Shown here: one piece after another, positions 50,786-58,540 of the stretch
Position numbering within the stretch: the first letter of the stretch is position 1
Layout: each line of letters opens with the position of its first letter
Assembly: GCF_002482975.1 (NCBI RefSeq)
Contig: NZ_DLHA01000017.1
Location: 211,700-275,699 of the forward strand
Reading direction: 5' to 3'
DNA: 64,000 nt
Source: Flavobacterium sp. UBA7680
Lineage (GTDB): Bacteria > Bacteroidota > Bacteroidia > Flavobacteriales > Flavobacteriaceae
Program-made: the position numbers and the translations under genes
The notes under the pieces: model-generated
Seen by the model: only the letters and a program-made list of their open reading frames with translations
What the model was told of the DNA's origin: nothing
The model's database searches: none

Positions 50786-51457
50786 TTATAGAAAATTTCT
50801 TAACTCTTTTATTTCTTCGGGATTTGCAGTTTCTGAATTGTTTGTAATTGCAGATGAATGATAAAAAGTCAAATCTAATCGTTCTTGTAATAATTTAATA
50901 TTTGAAGATCGTAAACCGCCGCCCGGCATTATTTCGATTCTGTTTTTAGCAAGATCCTGTATTCGTTCTAAAGCCAAAATTCCTTCCTCTACATTTATCG
51001 CTTGTCCCGAAGTTAAAATCGTTTTAAAACCACAATCAATAATATCTTCAAGAGATTTTTCTACATCTTTGACCACATCAAAAGCACGATGAAAAGTACA
51101 AGGAAGCGGATGTGCCAAATGCACTAATTCCCTATTCTGTCTTTTATTAATATTACCGCTGTCTTTTAAAATTCCAAAAACAAAACCATCAACGCCCAAT
51201 TTTTTATACTGTTTAATATCTTGTTTCATTTCTACAAGTTCTTCATCAGAATAAACAAAATCACCGCCGCGAGGTCTAATGATAACATGCATTTTAATAT
51301 TTAAGCTTTCGCGGACTTTTACGACTAAGATTGAATTTGGAGTTGTTCCGCCAAGTTTCATATTTTCGCATAACTCAATTCGATCTGCACCATTTTCCTG
51401 AGCTATTATGGCCGATTCGTAATTAAAGCATGCTATTTCTAATTGATTTTTTTTCAT
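50786..51457 (-). CDS. cutC: Copper homeostasis protein CutC
   Basis: This 223-residue TIM-barrel protein matches CutC: LEIACFNYESAIIAQENGAD, RIELCENMKLGGTTPN, IIRPRGGDFVYSDEEL, GVDGFVFGIL, CTFHRAFDVV, TILTSGQA, and RIEIMPGGGLRSSNI. CutC was first linked to copper tolerance in E. coli, but its biochemical role is not settled. It is cytoplasmic. The upstream side runs into the palindrome cluster around the GIY-YIG gene. Confidence 0.93.
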   Translation of the reverse strand: MKKNQLEIACFNYESAIIAQENGADRIELCENMKLGGTTPNSILVVKVRESLNIKMHVIIRPRGGDFVYSDEELVEMKQDIKQYKKLGVDGFVFGILKDSGNINKRQNRELVHLAHPLPCTFHRAFDVVKDVEKSLEDIIDCGFKTILTSGQAINVEEGILALERIQDLAKNRIEIMPGGGLRSSNIKLLQERLDLTFYHSSAITNNSETANPEEIKELRNFL

Positions 51458-51474
51458 TGTAATTATAATTAAAG

Positions 51475-51552
51475 GGGCTTCGACTTCGCTCAGCCTGACA
51501 AACGTTTTTCAGAAATCTCAACACAAGTGTCATCCTGAGCGAAGTCGAAGGC
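51475..51552. repeat. TGTCAGGCTGAGCGAAG palindrome pair A/B
   Basis: Copy A (51475-51500, minus orientation) and copy B (51528-51552, plus orientation) are a divergent pair of the unit TGTCA-(GG/TC)-CTGAGCGAAGTCG. They can pair as a long stem over a 27-base loop. B ends 10 bases before the GIY-YIG stop. Confidence 0.88.
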
Positions 51553-51562
51553 TAATTTACTA

Positions 51563-51886
51563 CTAAACCTCCTTTTTATAAAAATTTTTATGACTTGTTT
51601 TATTTAAACATTCTGATAACTTTTTTAAATCTTCCCACTTATCATTTATTATCGCTTCTTTCTTTTTTCTACTCCAGCCTTTTACCTGCTTTTCAAAAGC
51701 AATAGCCTGTATCACATCATTAAATTCAGTACAAAAAACTAATTGTAAAGGCCTTTTATTAAACGTATAACATTCTTTGTTTACCCCAAACATATGTTCA
51801 TTTAATCTTCTTTCAATATTATTTGTAAATCCCGTATAATAACTATTATCAGAACATTTTAGTATATAGACGTAATATTGTTTCAT
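51563..51886 (-). CDS. GIY-YIG nuclease family protein
   Basis: This 107-residue protein is a complete single-domain GIY-YIG nuclease (UPF0213/YhbQ-like). The paired motif appears as YYVYILKC and YYTGFTNN; the arginine lies in NIERRLNEH, and the metal-binding glutamate in AIAFEKQVKGWSRKKKEAI. The domain should cut or nick DNA, or bind branched DNA. It stands alone between cutC and the ketoacyl synthase gene and is flanked on both sides by six inverted copies of one palindromic unit, which is why a repeat-associated role is considered. Nothing suggests it is decayed. Confidence 0.88.
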   Translation of the reverse strand: MKQYYVYILKCSDNSYYTGFTNNIERRLNEHMFGVNKECYTFNKRPLQLVFCTEFNDVIQAIAFEKQVKGWSRKKKEAIINDKWEDLKKLSECLNKTSHKNFYKKEV

Positions 51887-51958
51887 TTTATTTAAAAGTT
51901 TTATTTCTAAATAAAAGTAAGAAAAATATTTCTTTTATATATTTTATTAAGCCCCAAT

Positions 51959-52092
51959 TGTCAGGCTGAGCGAAGTCGAAGCCCCGCTCCTATTAGCACG
52001 CCCTTTTCTTAGCGCATCTAACAAAGTTTATTTAGTGTAAAATTGATAGTTTGCCAATTGGGACGTGGGCTTCGACTTCGCTCAGCCTGACA
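51959..52092. repeat. Palindrome pair C/D
   Basis: Copy C (51959-51984, plus) and copy D (52067-52092, minus) are inverted copies of the TGTCAGGCTGAGCGAAGTCG unit, exact over 26 bases and separated by 82 bases. CCCCAATTG (51952-51960) and CCAATTGGG (52054-52062) are further related pieces. The 414-base gap 51887-52300 holds no gene. Confidence 0.88.
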
Positions 52093-52137
52093 AATCGTTG
52101 AGAACAAAAGAACACTATCTTAAATCAATAACCCGGA

Positions 52138-52216
52138 TGTCATCCTGAGCGAAGTCGAAGGCTCGTTAAAAAGGCTTGCCAATAGGAACTGGGCTTCGAC
52201 TTCGCTCAGCCTGACA
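52138..52216. repeat. Palindrome pair E/F
   Basis: Copy E (52138-52162, plus, TC variant) and copy F (52191-52216, minus, GG variant) pair across a 28-base loop. It has the same variant pairing (TC with GG) as pair A/B on the other side of the nuclease gene. The ketoacyl synthase terminator follows 29 bases later. Confidence 0.88.
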
Positions 52217-52244
52217 GATCGTTACTCATCTAAATAAAGGGTAT

Positions 52245-52276
52245 AAAAAAACCTGCTCCAAAACGAAGCAGGTTTT
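52245..52276 (-). terminator. Terminator of the fabH-like gene
   Basis: AAAACCTGCT (52248-52257) pairs with AGCAGGTTTT (52267-52276); on the minus strand a T-run follows, 24 bases after the stop. Confidence 0.85.
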
Positions 52277-52300
52277 AAATATAATGTAAGATGAATTAAT

Positions 52301-53308
52301 TTACCATTTGATGATTGCACTTGCCCAAGTGAATCCACTACCAAAAGCGGCTAGAACAACAGTATCGCCAGATTTGATTTTACCTTGTTCCCAAGCTTCT
52401 GTCAAAGCGATTGGAATAGATGCTGCGGTTGTGTTTCCGTATTTCTGGATATTATTATGAACCTGATCATCACTTAATTTGAATTTGTTCTGAATGAACT
52501 GAGAAATTCTCAAGTTAGCCTGATGCGGAATCAACATATCGATATCTGAAACCTGAAGTCCATTTGCTTCTAAACCTTCATTAATAACTTCGGCAAAACG
52601 AACCACTGCATTTTTAAATACAAACTGACCGTTCATGTAAGGATAATAACTTTCGTCATTAGGATCATTATCTGCTAAAATATCAGTTACCCAGCGCGCT
52701 CCCATTCCCGGTGCCTGCAAAGCCAATTCTTCAGCATGCTGTCCTTCTGAATGTAAATGCGTAGATAAAATTCCTTTTGTCAAATCTTCTTCACGGCTTA
52801 AAACTGCCGCTCCTGCTCCATCCCCAAAAATAACCGAAACCCCGCGTCCGCGAGTGGTCATATCTAATCCCGTTGAATGAACCTCAGAACCAATAACCAA
52901 AATATTTTTATACATTCCGGTTTTAATATATTGATCAGCAACAGAAATTGCGTAAACAAAACCAGAACATTGGTTTCTAACATCTAAAGCACCAACAGTT
53001 CTTAATCCTAAATCACGCTGTACTAAAACTCCAGGTCCTGGAAAATAGTAATCCGGGCTTAATGTAGCAAAAACTACAAAATCAATATCTTCTTTGGCAA
53101 CGCCAGAACGTTCTATAGCAATTTTAGCAGCTTTTACACCCATTGAAGTCGTAGTATCTTCTCCACGAATGATATGCCTTCTCTCCTGAATCCCTGTTCG
53201 TTCCTGAATCCATTCGTCATTGGTATCCATTATCTTAGACAAATCATCGTTTGTCACAACATTTGAAGGAACATAATATCCTAAGCCTGCTATTTTTGAA
53301 TGATACAT
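52301..53308 (-). CDS. fabH: 3-oxoacyl-ACP synthase III (FabH)
   Basis: FabH condenses acyl-CoA with malonyl-ACP to start fatty-acid synthesis. The 335-residue thiolase-fold protein has catalytic Cys114 in VRNQCSGFVYA, the histidine in IPHQANLRIS and the asparagine in YGNTTAASIP. The GVSVIFGDGAGAAVL and FGSGFTWASAIIKW motifs are also present. No plsX, rpmF or other fab gene is adjacent, so it could be a second KAS III with special substrate use, such as branched or pigment-related acyl chains. Length is normal. Confidence 0.9.
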   Translation of the reverse strand: MYHSKIAGLGYYVPSNVVTNDDLSKIMDTNDEWIQERTGIQERRHIIRGEDTTTSMGVKAAKIAIERSGVAKEDIDFVVFATLSPDYYFPGPGVLVQRDLGLRTVGALDVRNQCSGFVYAISVADQYIKTGMYKNILVIGSEVHSTGLDMTTRGRGVSVIFGDGAGAAVLSREEDLTKGILSTHLHSEGQHAEELALQAPGMGARWVTDILADNDPNDESYYPYMNGQFVFKNAVVRFAEVINEGLEANGLQVSDIDMLIPHQANLRISQFIQNKFKLSDDQVHNNIQKYGNTTAASIPIALTEAWEQGKIKSGDTVVLAAFGSGFTWASAIIKW

Positions 53309-53340
53309 ATAATATTGTTATTTGTTAAAAATTTAGAATG

Positions 53341-53348
53341 CAAATTTA
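53341..53348 (-). promoter_or_regulatory. -7 element of the fabH-like gene
   Basis: On the minus strand TAAATTTG matches TAnnTTTG, 33 bases before the start. No TTG box was found. Confidence 0.45.
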
Positions 53349-53573
53349 CGTATACTTTAAAACATAAGAGTACAAAATACTATTTTTTTCGGTATTAGCA
53401 ATTTAATATACTTTAATTATCAGACTGTTTAAAAACAATTACTTTTTGAAAAACCAGTTTATTGAGGAATTCATTGAAAAGAATGAAAAATAAGATTTAA
53501 AATGTAACAAGACTAAAGTATCTTAGACAAACATTTTGAATACCATTTTTTTTAAACCCAAAAAATTCAACTC

Positions 53574-55985
53574 ATGAAATTAAAGGTTACGTTGTTCCTA
53601 TTTTTAAATATCGGTTTTTTCTCTTTTGCTCAGGAGAATTTAACTTACCAAAAACCTTCTAAATCTATTTTAGATTTGGCCGATTACCAAAGGGCTCCAA
53701 CCGTTTCAATGGATACAAAAAAAGAAAATATGCTTTTATTGTACCGAAACACATACAAAACGCTCGACGATTTAAATCAGGACGAAATTCGTTTAGCCGG
53801 TATACGAATTAATCCGGTTACCAATATATCAAGTACTGTAACGTATGTTACCAATTTGAAACTTAGAAAAATAAACGGTAAAGAAGAAATTCAGGTTTCT
53901 GGTTTGCCGCAAAATCCAAAAATTGCCAATATTCTTTGGTCGCCAAACGATAAAAAAATCCTGTTTTCTCACACTACAACTACTGGTGTTGAGCTTTGGG
54001 TTTTAGATGTTGCATCGGCGCAAGCCACAAAACTTACGGAAGCGACTGTAAATGCCAATCTTGGAAATCCGTTTAACTGGTTTTTAGACAACGAAACGAT
54101 TTTGGTGAAAATGCTTCCAAAAAATAGACAGCCGCTTTTAGATTCTAAAAAAGATTTACCAACCGGGCCTATTATTTCTAATACATCTGGAGAAAAATCT
54201 CAAAACAGAACTTATCCTGATATGTTGAAAAACAAAAATGACGAAGCTAATTTTGAAACTAGTGTTACGTCTGAATTATATAAGGTCAAATTAGATGGTG
54301 ATGCTGTTTTATTTAAAGAAGCAGCCATGTTTGCCGGCGAGAAAATTTCGCCAGACGGCAATTATATTATGCTGACTACCATTCAAAAACCATTTTCGTA
54401 TGTGGTGCCTTTAAACAGATTTCCTTCTAAAACAATTGTTTATGACATTAGAGGAAAAGAAATTAAAACAGTTAACGAAGTCCCATTAAATGAAATTATG
54501 CCAAAAGGTTTTATGGCTGTTCGAAAAGGAAAAAGAGAAATGACCTGGAGAAATGATAAACCGGCAACATTATCATACGTAACGGCTTTAGACGAAGGAG
54601 ATCCTGCAAACAAAGTAGATTTTAGAGACGAAGTTTTTCTTTGGGATGCCCCTTTTGATAAAGAAGCTGCATCATTAGTAAAAACACCTCAGCGTTTTAA
54701 TACTATTACTTGGGGAAATGAAAATGTTGCCGTAGTTTCTGATGAATGGTACGATACCCGAAATGAGAAAACGTATTTGATAAATCCTTCAGATGCAAAT
54801 CAACAGCCAAAACTAATAACCGACAGAAATTCGCAAGATGTTTATTCTGATCCCGGCGTTTTTGAAACTAGAAAGAATGAATACAACAAATATGTTTTAG
54901 CTCTTGAAAAAGATAATTTATACCGAATTGGAGACGGTTATACAAAAAATGGCCAGTTTCCTTTTATTGATGAATTTAATTTTAAAACATTAAAATCAAA
55001 ACGTGTTTATACTTCACCTTACAAGGATAAAAAAGAGGAAATTTTAGAAATTGAAGATTTTAAATCCGGTAAAGTTCTGGTTCAGATTCAATCAAAAACA
55101 GAATATCCAAATTACTTTTTCAGAAACATTAAAAAACCAAATAGTCTAACTCCGATAACAGATTTTAAAAACCCGTTTGAAAGCATTAAAAATGTCAGCA
55201 AAGAGGTAATTAAATACAAACGTAAAGATGGACTGGAACTTTCGGGAACTTTATACCTTCCTGCAGGTTATGATAAAGCTAAAAAGGAAAAACTGCCTTT
55301 ATTAATCTGGGCTTATCCGGCAGAATACAAAGACAGAAACAGCGCTGGCCAGTCCACTCAAAATTCAAATGAATTTACGTTTCCTTATTACGGATCGTTT
55401 GTGTATTGGGTAACAAAAGGATATGTTGTTTTAGATGATGCCGCTTTCCCAATTATTGGTGAAGGAACTACAGAACCAAACGACAATTTTATTTCTCAAT
55501 TAGTAGACAATGCCGAAGCTGCTATTAATGCAGTTGATGCTCTGGGATATATTAACCGTAAAAAAGCAGCCATTGGCGGGCATTCATACGGTGCGTTTAT
55601 GACTGCAAATTTATTGACACATTCTAATCTTTTTGCCTGCGGAATTGCGCGAAGCGGTGCTTACAACAGAACTTTGACGCCTTTCGGATTTCAGTCGGAA
55701 CAGCGTAATTACTGGGAAGCTCCAGAAGTTTACAATGCTATGTCGCCATTTATGAATGCCGAAAAAATGAAAACTCCAATTTTATTGGTTCATGGCGAAG
55801 CCGATAACAATCCGGGAACTTTTACTTTGCAGACAGAACGTTATTTTCAGGCTTTAAAAGGTTTAGGTGCGCCTGCAAGAATGGTAATTTTACCGAAAGA
55901 AGCACATGGTTATGTAGCTAAAGAAAATATCCTGCACTTACTTTGGGAACAAGATCAGTTTTTAGAAAAGTATTTGAAAAACTAA
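53574..55985 (+). CDS. S9 family serine peptidase
   Basis: This 803-residue exported peptidase has a signal peptide (ending near FSFAQ), a large beta-propeller-like N-terminal part (about 30-540), and a C-terminal alpha/beta-hydrolase domain. The triad is Ser671 in GGHSYGAFMT, Asp744 in HGEADNNPGT and His778 in PKEAHGYV. Within the prolyl-oligopeptidase clan it resembles the glutamyl-endopeptidase-like S9 group. It probably degrades peptides in the periplasm. It is monocistronic with a perfect terminator shared with the ABC ATPase gene. Confidence 0.92.
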   Translation: MKLKVTLFLFLNIGFFSFAQENLTYQKPSKSILDLADYQRAPTVSMDTKKENMLLLYRNTYKTLDDLNQDEIRLAGIRINPVTNISSTVTYVTNLKLRKINGKEEIQVSGLPQNPKIANILWSPNDKKILFSHTTTTGVELWVLDVASAQATKLTEATVNANLGNPFNWFLDNETILVKMLPKNRQPLLDSKKDLPTGPIISNTSGEKSQNRTYPDMLKNKNDEANFETSVTSELYKVKLDGDAVLFKEAAMFAGEKISPDGNYIMLTTIQKPFSYVVPLNRFPSKTIVYDIRGKEIKTVNEVPLNEIMPKGFMAVRKGKREMTWRNDKPATLSYVTALDEGDPANKVDFRDEVFLWDAPFDKEAASLVKTPQRFNTITWGNENVAVVSDEWYDTRNEKTYLINPSDANQQPKLITDRNSQDVYSDPGVFETRKNEYNKYVLALEKDNLYRIGDGYTKNGQFPFIDEFNFKTLKSKRVYTSPYKDKKEEILEIEDFKSGKVLVQIQSKTEYPNYFFRNIKKPNSLTPITDFKNPFESIKNVSKEVIKYKRKDGLELSGTLYLPAGYDKAKKEKLPLLIWAYPAEYKDRNSAGQSTQNSNEFTFPYYGSFVYWVTKGYVVLDDAAFPIIGEGTTEPNDNFISQLVDNAEAAINAVDALGYINRKKAAIGGHSYGAFMTANLLTHSNLFACGIARSGAYNRTLTPFGFQSEQRNYWEAPEVYNAMSPFMNAEKMKTPILLVHGEADNNPGTFTLQTERYFQALKGLGAPARMVILPKEAHGYVAKENILHLLWEQDQFLEKYLKN

Positions 55986-56010
55986 TTTATTTTTAACGTC
56001 TATATAAAGT

Positions 56011-56043
56011 AAACCCGACAGGTTTTAAAAACCTGTCGGGTTT
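56011..56043. terminator. Bidirectional terminator
   Basis: A 16-base perfect inverted repeat (AAACCCGACAGGTTTT and its complement) around a single central base, between the S9 peptidase and the convergent ABC gene. Confidence 0.88.
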
Positions 56044-56067
56044 GTCTTTTGTAATAAATATTTTTTC

Positions 56068-57018
56068 TTATAGATAATTCAGTCCAAGAAATATTTCCTG
56101 TTCAAGTGGAAGATCAATTTCACTTTCAAAAAATATTAACTGCCTTTTATGAACAGTTTCTATTAAATAATGACCTCCTCTAAAATAAGTTCTTCTAATT
56201 TTTACCGGAAGCTTAGATTCTGAAACCATTTTAAACTGATGCGGATAAACCAGCGTTTTATGCGTTTCATCTTCATATGGAAGCAATAAATGTGTCGCAA
56301 CCTCATTTACTTCTCCAAATAACGAAGCCACATATTTAGTCTGCGGATCTTCATATATTTTTGACGGATCGCCTTTTATGATAACTTCGCCATGTCGCAT
56401 TACAATTGCTTCATCTGCAAAAGACAAAGCATCTGTACTGTCATGTGTCGCAATAATACAGGTAATTCCTTTTTGTTTTAAGTATTTAAATAAGTTTCGG
56501 CGTAAAGCATTTTTACGAAAAGTATCAATCTGGCTGAAAGGTTCGTCAAGCAAAATTACTTCTGGTTCTAAAGCCAAAACTCTTACCAACGCAACTCTCT
56601 GCTGTTGCCCGCCGCTCAAAAATTTAGCTTTAACATTAGAAAATTGTTCCATTTCTACCATCTCCAACAATTCCTGAACACGAAGTTTTTTCATGTTTGC
56701 AAAACCATTCGAAAGAAACTTCCCAACATTCTCTGCCACGGTTTCATAAGGAGACAAATCGAAATCCTGCGCCAGATATTTCATATACGGCATTCCGGGA
56801 ATCAAATTGTATTTTGGCCCCAGAATAGGTTTTTCGTTATAAAATATTTTGCCTTCGTCTAAATCGAACAAACCGTACATAAGCTTTAACAGCGTACTTT
56901 TTCCACAACCACTTTCACCAATAATAGCAATATTTTCGCCTTTATTGATCGTAAAAGAAACATTATTTATAACTGGTTTATCAGTATACGAAAAAGATAT
57001 ATTTTGAATATCAAGCAT
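56068..57018 (-). CDS. ABC transporter ATP-binding protein
   Basis: This 316-residue ABC ATPase has Walker A GESGCGKSTLL, a Q-loop (YLAQDFDLSPYE), the signature LSGGQQQRVALVRVLA, Walker B VILLDEPFSQID, and the H-loop ATHDSTDA. A C-terminal extension of about 90 residues (from about 230) looks like the regulatory TOBE-type domain of sulfate, iron or spermidine importers. No permease or binding-protein gene lies beside it, so the partner must be elsewhere or it works alone. A -7 element lies 20 bases upstream. Confidence 0.9.
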   Translation of the reverse strand: MLDIQNISFSYTDKPVINNVSFTINKGENIAIIGESGCGKSTLLKLMYGLFDLDEGKIFYNEKPILGPKYNLIPGMPYMKYLAQDFDLSPYETVAENVGKFLSNGFANMKKLRVQELLEMVEMEQFSNVKAKFLSGGQQQRVALVRVLALEPEVILLDEPFSQIDTFRKNALRRNLFKYLKQKGITCIIATHDSTDALSFADEAIVMRHGEVIIKGDPSKIYEDPQTKYVASLFGEVNEVATHLLLPYEDETHKTLVYPHQFKMVSESKLPVKIRRTYFRGGHYLIETVHKRQLIFFESEIDLPLEQEIFLGLNYL

Positions 57019-57037
57019 GTGTTGTATTTAGAGAGGT

Positions 57038-57045
57038 CAAATTTA
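57038..57045 (-). promoter_or_regulatory. -7 element of the ABC ATPase gene
   Basis: On the minus strand TAAATTTG matches TAnnTTTG just upstream of the start at 57018. Confidence 0.45.
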
Positions 57046-57066
57046 CGATGTTTAATTTCTAAAGTC

Positions 57067-57104
57067 AAAAAAAAGCTGCTTCAATTATGAAACAGCTTTT
57101 TTTA
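57067..57104 (-). terminator. Terminator of the OmpA-like gene
   Basis: AAAAAGCTG (57070-57078) and CAGCTTTTT (57093-57101) pair, with a T-run following on the minus strand, 23 bases after the stop. Confidence 0.78.
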
Positions 57105-57123
57105 TATTTTATTTTATCTGAAA

Positions 57124-57819
57124 TTACTTTCCAGCTTCAGTTTTTGCATCGTTAACCATTTTGTCATTTGCTGTAATAGAAAATTCAACACGACGGTTTT
57201 GAGCTCTTCCTTCCGGAGTATCATTCGTTGCAATAGGATCAACAATACCTAAACCTGAAGTTTTAAAGCGGCTTGATTTTAATCCTTTAGAAACTAAATA
57301 AGACTGTACAGAAGCTGCTCTTTGTCCTGAAAGTGTCAAATTATATTCTGGTTTACCTGTATTATCAGTATAACCAAAGATTTGAATATCAGTATCTCCG
57401 TACTCATTAAAAACAGGAACTAATTTATCTAAGTTTGCTTTTGCCTGAGGAGTTAAAGTTGATTTGTTTGTATCAAAACGAACAGCGTTCTCATTTAAAG
57501 TTAAGTGAATTCCTTCACCTACTCTTTCTACAGATGCACCTGGTAAAGCCTGATCAATTTCACGGGCTTGTTTATCCATTTTGTTACCAATTAAGGCTCC
57601 GGTTCCACCACCTACAGCAGCTCCAATTGCAGCTCCTAAAGCAGCGTTTCCACCTTTTCCTAAATTATTTCCTAAAATACCTCCAATAATACCACCGGCA
57701 ACTACACCGATTCCGGCACCTTTTTGAGTATTATTTGCGTTTTTAACTGAATCGCAGCTTGTAAATAAACTAACTAATACAAGTAAACTACTTAAACCTA
57801 AAACTGTTATCTTTTTCAT
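57124..57819 (-). CDS. OmpA family lipoprotein with glycine zipper
   Basis: This 231-residue lipoprotein (lipobox FTSC, Cys22) has a glycine-zipper region (about 35-80, GVVAGGIIGGILGNNLGKGG, AALGAAIGAAVGGGTGALIG) and a C-terminal OmpA domain (about 105-222) with FDTNKSTLTPQAKANLDKL, IFGYTDNTGKPEYNLTLSGQ, RAASVQSYLV and GRAQNRRVEFSI, the peptidoglycan-binding motif. It resembles YiaD/YfiB-type lipoproteins and should tether the outer membrane to peptidoglycan. It follows the lipocalin-like lipoprotein gene by 17 bases, in one operon. Confidence 0.93.
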   Translation of the reverse strand: MKKITVLGLSSLLVLVSLFTSCDSVKNANNTQKGAGIGVVAGGIIGGILGNNLGKGGNAALGAAIGAAVGGGTGALIGNKMDKQAREIDQALPGASVERVGEGIHLTLNENAVRFDTNKSTLTPQAKANLDKLVPVFNEYGDTDIQIFGYTDNTGKPEYNLTLSGQRAASVQSYLVSKGLKSSRFKTSGLGIVDPIATNDTPEGRAQNRRVEFSITANDKMVNDAKTEAGK

Positions 57820-57836
57820 CTTTATACTTTTTAATA

Positions 57837-58337
57837 TTAATTAGCTCTTTGAAATTGGTAAGTAACATCTTTAACTTGTCCACCAACATTAATATTGTCT
57901 ATTAACTGAAAAGAGTTATCTGTTAAACCTGCAACTTTTAGTAAATACCCTGATTTTACATTTTTAGATTTTAATCCCGGATCTACAATTTTAAGAACAA
58001 AAAGTCCTTGGTTGTTAATACTCCAAACGATTGGAGAAGTAAAAGCTGTACAATTTGGAGAATTTAGATTCATGGTACCTTTGTTATTATTTGAAATAAA
58101 ATTCCAGGTACTGCCAATAAAGCATTTAGAATCTGCAAGATCAAATGAGGTTACTTTGATATAATCAGAACCTGCATAAGATACATTAGTAAGAACCCAG
58201 TTCCCTTTAATAGCGACTTGAGTAGGTCTGTCAAGTTTAGTCGAAAGCGTAGTTGCTTCTGTTGAAGCTGTAGACGAAGATGATTTACACGCGAATAACA
58301 TCGTGGCAATCATGCAAATGAAAATTATTTTCTTCAT
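57837..58337 (-). CDS. Lipocalin-like lipoprotein
   Basis: This 166-residue lipoprotein has lipobox MLFAC and a Ser-rich linker (KSSSSTASTEATT), then a small beta domain with IKGNWVLTNVSYAGSDYIKV, CFIGSTWNFISNNNKG and QLIDNINVGGQVKDVTYQF. The pattern (GNWVLTNV opening, GSTWNF strand) is that of the Bacteroidota lipocalin-like family; ligand unknown. An ATG three codons upstream (58346) is possible, but 58337 gives the usual MKKIIF signal start. It forms an operon with the OmpA-like lipoprotein, so an envelope-stability role is likely. Confidence 0.85.
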   Translation of the reverse strand: MKKIIFICMIATMLFACKSSSSTASTEATTLSTKLDRPTQVAIKGNWVLTNVSYAGSDYIKVTSFDLADSKCFIGSTWNFISNNNKGTMNLNSPNCTAFTSPIVWSINNQGLFVLKIVDPGLKSKNVKSGYLLKVAGLTDNSFQLIDNINVGGQVKDVTYQFQRAN

Positions 58338-58540
58338 TTTGTACATTTATTTAAGTTAATACTTACACGTTTAACAATTATTATACCACAAATATACAAT
58401 TCATTGCGTGAATTTCTTTTTTAAAATCTAATTATTTTCTTTCAAAATTAACATTTACGCCAATTTGTCACTTAAAAAAAATTGGTATTTTATTTGACTA
58501 AATGAAAATCATCAAGTTAAATCAAAAAATCAAAAAAAAT

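Noticed and set aside
51475..52216. Regularly repeated units suggesting a CRISPR array
   Set aside because: The units alternate in orientation, spacers vary from 27 to several hundred bases, a gene lies among them, and no cas genes are present.
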